A stretch of 12,130 nucleotides of DNA from Discostella pseudostelligera (taxonomy: Eukaryota > Bacillariophyta > Thalassiosirophyceae > Thalassiosirales > Thalassiosiraceae): positions 1-12,130 of the forward strand of contig JALLBK010000625.1 in NCBI GenBank assembly GCA_036940085.1, written 5' to 3'. The notes beneath the pieces were generated by a model that was not told where the DNA came from, did no database searches, and worked only from the letters and a program-made list of their open reading frames with translations. Of the stretch, positions 1-8,225 are shown one piece after another (position 1 is the stretch's first letter; every line of letters begins with the position of its first letter). A program made the position numbers and the translations under genes.

Positions 1-285
1 TCTTCTTGTTGCTGTTGCTTTGATATCATTTTATTCTGCTGCACAACACCAGCAGTTGACGAGGGCGGCGACTTTGAAGGACGATGACAATGGTGGTATC
101 ATTGGAAGAAGCAGACATGATTGGTGGATGACAAGGAGGAGGAGTGAGGTGGTGAATGGTTTTTATATGGCGGCACTAAATTCTTTGTTCGAGGACGAGG
201 CCGGGGGGGCAAGGAGGAGTTTTATGCGATTCTTCTTGTTGCTGTTGCTTTGATATCATTTTATTCTGCTGCACAACACCAGCAG
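1..285. repeat. 55-bp direct repeat, two exact copies 230 bp apart
   Basis: Positions 1-55 and 231-285 are identical over 55 bases, and the copies diverge at 56 and 286. Because the first copy starts at the window edge, the repeat may extend further left and may be part of a 230-bp tandem unit. The unit length is not a multiple of three, so any reading frame changes between copies. Frame 2 is open from the left edge to a stop at 251-253 and begins with a hydrophobic stretch (LLVAVALISFYSAAQ). That could be the tail of a gene entering from the left, but I see no recognisable domain and do not call a CDS. The second copy is preceded by an ATG that opens only a 9-residue Leu-rich frame. Confidence 0.85.
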
Positions 286-766
286 ATACCAGCAAAAAGC
301 TGCTCGTCGTCAAGCATCAAGCATATCATTGAGCAGCACTCAGGTGGTATGTGGTTTTTGATAAGCCGTGGAAGAAACGCATGATGGCGACATAGACATG
401 GACACTGACGTTGACTGATGTGGCGGAAGATTTCTTACATGTAAATTCTAATGTGTGCGATGAGGTCAACGACAACATGACACTTCTTCGCGTTGTGGGG
501 CGGTGTGACGTAGTAAAGTTGCAAAACGTACTATGAATCCTTTCGTCGGTTCCCACCACGTACTCTTACTACCCAAGCACCCACCACCACCTCCACCATC
601 CCATTTTATTGTATCGTAGAGTATCTACTTCAACTTCTGGAACTTCATGCTCGCTTCTCGCTTCACTGTTCTTCAGCTTTCGCAGATTGGCGATCGACTT
701 TTGGCGGGAAGACGGTTCAAAACTCAAAACATATCGTAGGTCGTAGGTTGTACCTACAACAACATC
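286..766. other. Gene-free stretch upstream of the recombinase gene
   Basis: I see no convincing coding region here; the short open frames on both strands have no domain or sensible composition. It probably holds the promoter and 5' leader of the recombinase gene. Two TGACGT hexamers lie at 406-411 and 506-511, about 360 and 260 bp upstream of the ATG. TGACGT is the core of the cAMP/CO2-responsive element described in diatoms, but a hexamer on its own is weak evidence. A CCA/ACC-rich run lies at about 580-600. Confidence 0.5.
743..757. promoter_or_regulatory. Short palindrome just upstream of the recombinase ATG
   Basis: GTAGGT (743-748), a 3-nt spacer TGT and ACCTAC (752-757) form a perfect 6-bp inverted repeat ending 9 bases before the ATG at 767. 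It overlaps a tandem repeat of TCGTAGG (734-740 and 741-747). It could be a small leader hairpin, a protein-binding site or chance. The position, directly before a recombinase gene, is the only reason to list it. Confidence 0.3.
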
Positions 767-3521
767 ATGAAGACCCACTTGCCACCTGCAAAATATTACG
801 ATAGCGATAATGATATTATGATGTCGCCGACTTCACTCGTCTTTATTATCTTCTATCCACCGCTCATAGTGTCGTTTCATTTGGCTGCTGTCAATACGTC
901 ATGTCGATCGAGCTTCCAGCATTGTCATTGCCCTCCGAGCCTTGATCTCGAAGTCGAAGTTGTTCTTACTCAGCGACGTCAGCGTCGTCGGCGGCGGCGG
1001 CGGCGGCGGGTTGGAGGCGCGACGCCGGCATCAACAGCAACAGCAACAGTATTCCTCCACTACGACGACTTTATCGAATTCGACTTGATCAATAATGATA
1101 ATGCTGATGAACCGACTACAAATGAAAATAAGAATACGTGGGCTAGTCGTAGTCAGTCATCATCTTTGTTTCCGCGGCTGCGCGAAATTCTTGAGTCATC
1201 GCCAATCTCCTATTCGGCTAGCATCACCAACAACCTAATGCAACAACTTTCAGCCGCGGGCTTCGTGGATGATAATGATATCACACAATTTGCAAGGGGG
1301 TTCATTGTACGGGAAGAGGAGTTGTCTCAGATATTAATTCATGACTTTAGATGGAACGCATTGGATGCTCATCGTGCTAGAGTGGGAATTATTGCTCTGG
1401 TCAGGGAGGAGGAATTATTTTTACGGGGGGCAAATCATGAAATCATACGGCAAGATCCAGCAATGACGGAGGCGCAACCAACAGTAGTGAAAAGTGGAGG
1501 TCGTCTTACTGAGATGGAAGTAACGTCCACTTCGAAGGATAGTATGGTGATGGTGCCTCCGAGAGAATTGAGAAACAGAGTTGTTGGCGAGGAAAATATT
1601 GACGTAGGAGTAATTGGAACCGACGACTCCATCAAACCCATGCTCTGGAAATCTGTCCTCGTCAACGATAAAGCAAAAAAGCGCAGAGCCAGCCATCGTA
1701 AGACCACCAGCCACGTTCAGAATGGTGATGAAGAAGGGCATGCAGTATCTATTATGGAAAAGAACAGCTACAATTATGGTCTCCTCCAATCAACGTCCGG
1801 CGACGACACTGATCGTAAGGCGTATGCTACCTTGTATGCGGAGCTTGACACCTATTGGTCCTACATGACCATACCTCAAACATCCGCAGTATCCGACACA
1901 ACGATTCGAGATCAGACAGCAAAAGTGTATATGACACATGCCCGATTATTCTTGGGATGGGTCGTTGATGCTCGCGGCGTACTACTTGATGAGGGTAGCA
2001 ACCTGCTTGACGAGGTGCTTAGCGAGGAGGGGGGCGAGAGTAGGAGTAGGAGTAGGAGTAGGAGTAGTAGTAGTGGGCAAGAAACACAATTCACATCGTC
2101 CTTGGTGTCATCCTTCGGTGGTATTTCATCGTCCTCGAAAGCAAGTAATATGGCCAAGCATGTTCGCAAACTAGTGTGGAGGAATGTTCAGGAACGGTCA
2201 CCAACATTGCTGTCCTCGTTCACGTCGGAACGTACTAGCAAGGAGGAGATTCTGAGGCAACACATTTCTCTCCATGACATTTTTCCAAATTCACAAACTG
2301 AATCGGCGTCATCCGTGTTACAATATATACTGTGGCTTCGTGCTGAGCGAGGTATTTCTCCCAATTACGAAGCAAACATGTAAGTCTATTGTCGTTGGTT
2401 CTCAACTTGAAGCTATATTTCCACCTAACTGTCATATCTTGTGATACCATGCCCTTCTGTGATATACGCTCCATGTATTTCACAGCTTGCGAGGAATAAT
2501 TAAGCTTGTTAAATTCCGATTTGCTAATGAAATGATGTCATCGCAGCAGCTATTATTTAGCCAAGGGAATGATATGGGTTCCAAGCACAACCTGGCTATG
2601 TCTGCTCGAACATCTTCTCCATTGGATAATTTACCGATTGTGCAAGAGCTGCGCAAGCTCCATCGTGAAGCGGGGAACAAGGGCAAGAAAGCACCGCGAT
2701 CGTCTGATGAAAGCAAGAAATGGTTGGATTGGTCAGAGTATCTACAGGTTATTCAACTCTTGAAATCTGATTTGACGGAGATGATTGACGAATTCGATAG
2801 ACAATTACGTGTGAATGCAGATGTGGCCAATGCGGATATACCAATGGAACAGTCAAAGACAGCGACAGCCAAATCTCTTGAGTATCAACGAAAGGAGATT
2901 GCAAAGACATATCAATACTATTTAATCCTGTCCTTCTTTGCGCGGGTGCCTGATCGACAGCGAACGTTTCGGGAGTTGGAGCTTGGTCGGAATTTCTTCA
3001 AAGTGGAGGGGGACAATGAGAGTGTTGGAGGTAGTTGTACGTGGGTAATCAAACACACTGCCGAGGACTACAAGACCGGCTCAACATATGGAGAGCGTCC
3101 TCCGCTTCCTCTAACAGAAGCCCTTACACCGGAAATTGATGATTTTCTCCATCGTTGGAGACCATCTCTCCTCCGTAAAACTTCTGACGACTCCACCAGC
3201 GGCACTACTGTCCCATCGTCTTACTTGTTCCTCCAACCTCGCACTGGCAATGCCCTCACCGCGAATTCGGTATATCAAATCGTCTCTCGGTGTTGTTACA
3301 AATACAAACAAAAGAAGACCAACCCGCATCTATTGCGGGACATGATTGTAACTCACGTGAGGAAGAATGCCGACGCAAGTGAAAAGGAATTAGAGGCATT
3401 GGCGCTGTTTATGGGTCACTCGATACAGATGCAACGCGATAGCTATGATCGACGGACACTTGAGCAGAAAGTTTCGCCTGCGATCAAACTTATGCAAAGT
3501 ATGAATAATTCGAACTCATAG
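767..3521 (+). CDS. Tyrosine site-specific recombinase (phage-integrase fold), two exons, 882 aa
   Basis: Joining 767-2379 and 2486-3521 gives 882 codons and a TAG stop; the split codon reads Ile538. The C-terminal domain (about 685-880) carries the catalytic set: an Arg in PDRQRTFREL (695-704; R695 or R697 likely), Lys727 or Lys734 around WVIKHTAEDYKTG, His819 and Arg822 in HLLRD, His849 in MGHS and the nucleophile Tyr858, nine residues after His849 as usual. Core-binding helices lie at about 350-402 and 515-550, split by a Ser/Arg-rich insertion. Residues about 136-216 resemble a SAM-like helical bundle. Residues 70-81 are almost all Arg, a possible nuclear signal. No reverse transcriptase is present, so it is not a DIRS element. 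It may be a Crypton-like transposon, a virus-derived gene or a domesticated host gene. A second start at 818 would place a hydrophobic segment (residues 23-42) at the very N-terminus. The domain call is strong; the role is unknown. Confidence 0.87.
974..1009 (+). repeat. In-frame CGN/CGG triplet run encoding an Arg tract
   Basis: A microsatellite dominated by CGG codes residues 70-81 of the recombinase as RRQ followed by nine Arg. Expansion of a triplet keeps the frame, so this is likely a length-variable basic patch. It could serve in nuclear import or DNA contact. Confidence 0.8.
2039..2074 (+). repeat. In-frame AGTAGG hexanucleotide repeat encoding Ser-Arg repeats
   Basis: Four AGTAGG units followed by AGT triplets encode (Ser-Arg)4 and a short Ser run at residues 425-436 of the recombinase. 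It lies in the insertion between the two parts of the core-binding region and is probably a disordered loop. Confidence 0.85.
2380..2485 (+). other. Intron of the recombinase gene (106 nt)
   Basis: The donor is GTAAGT at 2380 and the acceptor is TTTCACAG ending at 2485. Exon 1 would otherwise end at the TAA at 2381-2383. Splicing joins two frames without any gap inside a core-binding helix (AERGISPNYEAN then ILRGIIKLVKF), which is strong evidence that the intron is real. The intron interrupts codon 538 after its second base. Confidence 0.9.
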
Positions 3522-3624
3522 ATTTCGTATTTCAATCTGCGGAACAAGTGCACATATATAGCATTTACGTTATTCAGTTCCATTTACATCATTGGTAGAT
3601 ACTACATACCGACTAGAAAATTGT

Positions 3625-5476
3625 TTAATGCGCTGACATGCCTACTGCTCCCTTGAATGCCTCATCTAATACCTCACACAGAGTAGGGTGGGTATGCACC
3701 ATCATACTCAACTCCTGAACTGTCGTACCAGCCGCCACGGCATTGGCACACTCCTGAATCAAATCAGCCGCATGAATTCCGATAATATGCACGGCTACCA
3801 CCTTTCCAGTCTCCTTATTGTACAATACCTTGGCCATACCATTGCCCTCCAGCTCGGCAAGGGCCTTGGAGTTGGCACGGAAGCTACCCTGCGATTTGCC
3901 AAGAGTCCACCCCTCCTTTGCGGCGCGCTCGATGGCTTGTTCCTCCGTAGGTCCGACCATGGCAATTTCGGGATGTGTGAAGCAAGCAGCCGGGATGGCA
4001 TCGTGGTTGACCTCGTGCTCCCTTCCGCAAATGTTTTCAATGGCGCTAATTCCCTGGGCGGATGCAGCATGGGCGAGCATCATCTTGCCATTGGCGTCTC
4101 CGATGCAGTATACGTTGGGTACAACCTCTCCACCATCGCCGTGCTTTGTCAATACACGCATTTTTTCATCCACAGCGATGAAGCCGCGTTGGGTCTCAAT
4201 TCCAGTTTCCTCAAGCCCCATCTTGGCAGTGTTGGGCACACGACCAGTGGCAACCATGGCAGCGTCAACTTCGAGAGTTTCCACATGTTCTCTATGGAAT
4301 GAAATAGCGAATAGCAGTAGGTGTGTTGAGTACAACACCAGAGATGCAATATGGATCATAGTAATAAGATCATCCCCACGGTGAGAGACTCAAGAAGACA
4401 AATAAATAACTCACTTGGTCTTGGCATCAATCATCTTAATAGTCACCGGCTTCACCCCCGGAATTCCAGGCGTAACCTCACTAGCAAACACACCCGTCCT
4501 GTAATCAATCGGCCGCTCGCGGATCAGCAATCTCTCAGCCTGCTTGGCAATTTCTCTATCAAACGTGGGCATAATGTTTGGCAATGCCTCAATGAAAGTC
4601 ACCTCACTTCCCAATGCCGTGTACACATCCGAGAATTCAAGCCCAATGTATCCAGAGCCGATGATGGCCACCCATTCTGGTACGGACTTGAGTTCGAGGG
4701 CACCGTCGGAGGTGTAGACGGTTTGTTCGTCGACGGTGACTCCGGGAGGTACAAAAGGAATGGAACCAGGGGCGAGGATGATATACTGTCATGGATAAAT
4801 TAGTATCAGAAAATCAAAGTGAGAGAACAACATCATGAGCGAACCTGGTCAATATCTCAATTGTATCTCAATCTCCCCCGTCTGCACCCATTTTTGCATC
4901 TCCAAATGGTAGATATACTATACTTTGGAGAATAGTGTAGCGACAACTCACCTTGGCTGTCCAAACCTTACCCGAGCTCTCATCCTTCACCTCATGAGGC
5001 TTGCCCGTCAACACACCCCGTCCATCGACAATATCCACACCCAAGGCCACCAAACTCCCCTCCAAATTACCCTTGACGCGATTGGCCAACTGTTTGGCAT
5101 GATTGGCCACACCCTCCCGATCATACTTCACCTCCCCCTCGACGGTAATACCAAATTCCTTCAAGTGCGACGAGGCCTGCATTTCCCGAACGCGGCCAGA
5201 GGCGGCCAGTAATGCCTTGGAGGGGACACAGCCGCGATTGACGCACGTGCCGCCGACATCTTTGCCACTAAAGACGGCCGTGGTTAATTCCTGAGCGCGA
5301 GAGTGGAGTGCCGCGCCATGTCCGCCCACACCGCAGCCTACGATGATGACGTCAAAGTCGTAGTTGCCGCATTTCGATGCATCGAGCGAAGTAGTAGTAC
5401 GAAGCAGCGGAGTTGGCGCGAAGGCCGAGGCTGGTGCCGCGAGGAGGAGGAGCGTGTTGGCGAAGAAGAATTTCAT
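3625..5476 (-). CDS. LPD: Plastid dihydrolipoyl dehydrogenase (E3 component), three exons, 520 aa
   Basis: Exons 5476-4952, 4785-4415 and 4291-3625 join to a 520-residue protein ending in TAA. It reoxidises dihydrolipoamide with FAD and NAD+ as E3 of the plastid pyruvate dehydrogenase complex, which supplies acetyl-CoA for fatty acid synthesis; it could also serve glycine cleavage. The sequence shows a signal peptide (1-18), the ASAFAP plastid motif at 16-21, an FAD-binding GCGVGG at 47-52, and the redox disulphide CVNRGC with Cys78 and Cys83. It also shows an NAD-binding GSGYIG at 218-223, ATGR at 313-316, GDA at 363-365, and the catalytic HPTLCE with His500 and Glu505 at the dimer interface. 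The frame is open upstream to 5680, but the ATG at 5476 gives the proper targeting peptide and has A at -3. It converges on the recombinase gene with 103 bp between stops. The gene is intact. Confidence 0.96.
4292..4414 (-). other. Second intron of the dihydrolipoyl dehydrogenase gene (123 nt)
   Basis: The donor GTGAGT reads down from 4414 and the acceptor CCATAG ends at 4292. The split codon becomes Lys299, giving DAKTK followed by [12 protein letters not shown], as expected before the ATGR motif of this family. Without splicing, exon 2 would stop at once on TGA. Confidence 0.9.
4786..4951 (-). other. First intron of the dihydrolipoyl dehydrogenase gene (166 nt)
   Basis: The donor GTGAGT reads down from 4951 and the acceptor ATGACAG ends at 4786. 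Splicing falls between codons, after Lys175, and gives WTAK followed by YIILAPGS, the conserved FAD-domain strand of disulphide reductases. Other AG dinucleotides in the intron break this motif. Confidence 0.88.
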
Positions 5477-6479
5477 GGTTATTAATAGTAGTGAGTAGTG
5501 AATAGTGAACCCTGCCTTTGATTGTCCTTGGTAGTCGTCGATGTCGATGTCGATGTCGATAGTGTCGCTGCCCAGAGAAGCAAAGTCATGCACCATCGCC
5601 AAGGCATGGTGGTGGACGAATGACGACGACATCATCATCTTCTTTCCCCGGATCCACTCCGAAACGGTCACCGCGCTCACAAGAAGTGATACCTACGTCA
5701 TCGTATTTTTATCGCTCCATAGAGCTCGTGATCGTCGTGGTAAAAGAACATGGTTTGTTACGACACGTCAGTGTTTCGGAAAGGGTAAAAAATACGTAGC
5801 TCGTGATTTTGTGGCGGGAGAGAGAGAGTGAGTGGACGGGCCAGGGACGGACGGACGCAACAGAGCCGGACCAAAAGAAGAAAGAAGGCCCTACACATTC
5901 CACTGGACCGTCAGAGTTACAGCCGCCGTTTACTGTGCGGGGGTTAAAGTCAAAGCCAAAACTTCTCCTATTAAGCTTGCAGCACCGGGCAGGCATTCTT
6001 CATGGGCATTTCCTAAAGGCTTATGCGAGCAGCTTCGATCTGCTTCGATCCAAATCATCAGGAATTGAATCCTTCTTGGGTAAAATCAATCCTGCTTGGT
6101 GAAGTCTGAGAATCTCTAGTAGAATAGCTTGGATTTTGGATTTTGAATTCTTTCATTAATTATTTCAAGGGTACCGAATACCTAAAGGGTACCTACACAT
6201 TGCACGTTGATCCTCTACTAGTTCCTTGAGTATTTGTGGAGCTTCTTTGTGGAGTCACGTGTCTGGATGACACTACTACTTGGATGGTTGATGATGTAAT
6301 GCTGCGTTACACACTACTACACTAGGTATGGTAGCTATTGCTCACGAGAGTCCTTTGTCATGTCCTCCAGAGATGTTCATAAAACTTCACATCTACTACT
6401 CATAAAATTGTCACCAAACTACCAGCTGCATCACTCCTCCTCCATCTCCTCCTTTAACACATCAATCATCGTCATCACC
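5477..6479. other. Gene-free divergent promoter region, about 1 kb
   Basis: I find no credible gene here; the short frames at about 5541-6102 have no domain and overlap one another on both strands. The region separates the starts of the dehydrogenase (-) and the Cys-rich repeat gene (+). It contains three CGATGT units at 5539-5556, a CACGTG box at 6256-6261, tandem GCTTCGATC copies at 6032-6040 and 6042-6050, and two AAGGGTACC copies at 6167-6175 and 6185-6193. No tRNA or other RNA gene was recognised. Confidence 0.55.
5695..5770 (-). promoter_or_regulatory. Pair of TGACGT elements upstream of the dehydrogenase gene
   Basis: On the minus strand TGACGT occurs at 5700-5695 and 5770-5765, about 220 and 290 bp upstream of the start codon. 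TGACGT is the core of a CO2/cAMP-responsive element characterised in diatom carbonic anhydrase promoters and is bound by bZIP proteins. A plastid carbon-metabolism gene would be a sensible target. The same hexamer also occurs elsewhere in the window at roughly chance frequency, so this is suggestive only. Confidence 0.25.
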
Positions 6480-7193
6480 ATGAGATTCTCCAATTCCAAA
6501 CTCCAATCATGGAAGAATGCTAGTACCACATCGTTGCTAGTGACTTTCCTCGTTGCTGCTTCGCCTCGGCATACCAAACAACAAGAACAAGAGGAGGAAT
6601 CTCTCTTCTTGAAGACGACTATGATTATGGGGGAGCAGGAGGATCCTCGTGCTTCTGCTAGTACTCCTGGTCACGCCGGTGACATTCTTGCTCCTCCCCT
6701 TGTTCCACCATCAAGAAATGACAACAAGAAGAACATCAACAACATGGACAATGCTGATGTAGGCATTTTGTCTCCTCGTGGTCCACCAGTCATCCTCCTG
6801 ACAACTGGTGCTGGTGGCAGCGGCAGTAGTAACAATCGTCTTGGTAACACAATTGTCACTGATGCTCCTGGTTCTACCCCCTTGTCGTCGTCCTTCTCCT
6901 TGCTGCAGCAGTCATCCTCTACATGCACAGCAGGCTATGTTGAATGTGAGAATGGTTATGTTAAAAATTCTGATCCTCAGGTCACTTGTGCAAGTGAATG
7001 CGGATAAAATTGCTGTGTAGGCGATTCTGCTTGTTTCAAATTCAATGGTAACGTATGTAAAGATGGCAACAGCTGCAATGGTAAGGCAGCCTGTAGTGAA
7101 GCGACTATCTATTTGGTGGTGAATATTTGCAATGGATATCAAGCATGCATCAGGGCTGCGTTTGATGGAGGAAAGATTGGAAAGATGGTTAAC

Positions 7194-7589
7194 TCATGTA
7201 ATGAAGAGAAGTCATGTTGGCAGTTTGCACGGGGTGGGCAAGTAGGAGATTTAAATGACTCATGCATTGGAAAATACAGTTGCAAATTTGCAGCTTATAG
7301 CGGATCCATTGGGAACATAACTATGTCGTGTGCTGCATCCTATGGATGCTACTCTGTTGCATTTGAAGGAACAGCTGGGAACATAGTCAACTCATGCAAT
7401 GACTACAAAGCCTGTCTCCAACTTGGAATATATGGGAAAGTGGGTGTCGTTCAAGATTCATGTGTTGGACAATCCAGTTGTTTATGAGGAGCTTTCAATG
7501 GAATGATCCGGGACATCATGATGTCATGCAATAATATAAAAGCATGCTACTATGCAGGCAAAGACGCTTCGAATGTGAAGAATTGTTGC
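7194..7589 (+). repeat. Six tandem 66-bp coding units (22-residue Cys repeats)
   Basis: Ser-Cys pairs start at 7194, 7260, 7326, 7392, 7458 and 7524, exactly 66 bp apart. The unit reads roughly SC-x5-C-x6-G-x-(I/V/A)G-x-(I/L/V)-x2. A related unit with one extra Gly precedes the array (Cys codon at 7128). Units differ a good deal in sequence, so the array is old, not a fresh microsatellite. Regular turns with Gly and a Cys pair suggest a solenoid fold with stacked disulphides, by inference. The TGA at 7485-7487 is in unit five, at a position occupied by Gln, Phe or Ser in other units. Confidence 0.85.
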
Positions 7590-7652
7590 AGCACAGAACC
7601 CGAAGTGTGCAAATATGCAACTGAGAACAATCATCCAGCTAATTGTCATGAT

Positions 7653-7751
7653 GTAAGTACTGTAAACTGTGAGAGGATGTGTTCCTGTGGCATCTTTATG
7701 ATGTTAGTGACTCTTACATGACCAACACTCGATTACTCTGCTTTCACCAAG
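7653..7751 (+). other. Putative intron near the 3' end of the Cys-repeat gene (99 nt)
   Basis: A perfect GTAAGT donor lies at 7653, and an acceptor after a pyrimidine-rich stretch (CTCTGCTTTCACCAAG) ends at 7751. The length matches the other introns here. It is in phase 0 and 99 nt is divisible by three, so removal keeps the frame, deletes the TGA at 7719-7721 and joins HPANCHD to PTASPTTSMP. Against it, the interval also reads CERMCSC in frame, which could be coding. Confidence 0.45.
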
Positions 7752-7868
7752 CCAACGGCAAGCCCAACAACTTCCATGCCAACAACTCATGTCCCCACCA
7801 AGCGCCCCTCTCCAAAGCCAACAAAGAAGTCTGCATTGAAAAAGCCAACCAAGCCAACGAAGATGTAG

Positions 7869-8225
7869 AATATTGACGCACAGCAAGAAGGGAAACATCA
7901 GCAGTGGTACTGGTTGTAGCTTTCTTTGGAGTTTGAGGGTTCAAGGAAAGGCAAAGTATTTGGCATCCAGTACGAGTAATAGGAATGAAGAACGAGCCAG
8001 GCTTCGTGTTTAGGTTGAAGACTCGGTTTGTTCTCTCCTAACGAACAATTAGTAGATTTTGTATTGCCAGTCAAATGGTCGACCACCACCCTCTGCTGTC
8101 GGCATTCATTCCTGCTCCTCACGCCTTAAGAACAAGAACAATATCGGCCATCAGTGATTTTATTCTTGTACAGGGCTTTATTCATTTACCATTCTCGTTT
8201 TGATTAAAACAAAGCATCAACCTTT
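7869..8225. other. Convergent 3' intergenic region
   Basis: Short frames here are low in quality and I see no gene. The stretch lies between the end of the Cys-repeat gene and the stop of the RRM gene and should hold both 3' untranslated regions. I see no repeat or RNA gene in it. Confidence 0.5.

Larger units (their letters stand above)
6480..7868 (+). pseudogene. Secreted Cys-rich 22-residue-repeat protein gene with in-frame stops
   Basis: One reading frame runs from the ATG at 6480 to TAG at 7866-7868. The ATG at 6480 is preferred over the one at 6360 because a signal-peptide-like stretch follows (TTSLLVTFLVAASP). Next come a Ser/Pro/Gly-rich linker to about 6920, a Cys-rich block (from CTAGYVECENGY), the 22-residue repeats, and a Lys/Pro/Thr tail at 7752-7865 (KPTKKSALKKPTKPTKM). 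TAA at 7005-7007 and TGA at 7485-7487 interrupt the frame, yet Cys spacing continues unbroken on both sides and no base is gained or lost. A third stop, TGA at 7719-7721, is removed if 7653-7751 is spliced. It is either a young pseudogene, an allele with nonsense changes, or a readthrough gene. I recall similar repeat proteins in diatoms but know no function; a cell-wall or extracellular role is a guess. Confidence 0.62.

Noticed and set aside
767..3521. DIRS-type retrotransposon or complete Crypton with defined ends
   Set aside because: No reverse transcriptase or RNase H is present in the window, and I could not find terminal repeats or a target duplication around the gene; Crypton-like remains only a possibility.
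3688..4384. Long plus-strand open frames opposite the dehydrogenase
   Set aside because: They lie antisense to exon 3 of a clearly conserved enzyme and their translations show no domain; they arise from codon bias on the other strand.
5541..6102. Several 60-100 residue open frames in the divergent promoter region
   Set aside because: They overlap on both strands, have no domain, signal peptide or repeat structure, and no splice signals link them to longer frames.
6994..7020. 27-nt GT-AG intron that would remove the TAA at 7005
   Set aside because: It is far shorter than the other introns here and would delete the Cys-rich block that continues across the stop.
7485..7487. TGA read as selenocysteine in the Cys-repeat gene
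   Set aside because: In the repeat register this position is Gln, Phe or Ser in other units, not a Cys position, and I see no convincing SECIS-like hairpin downstream.
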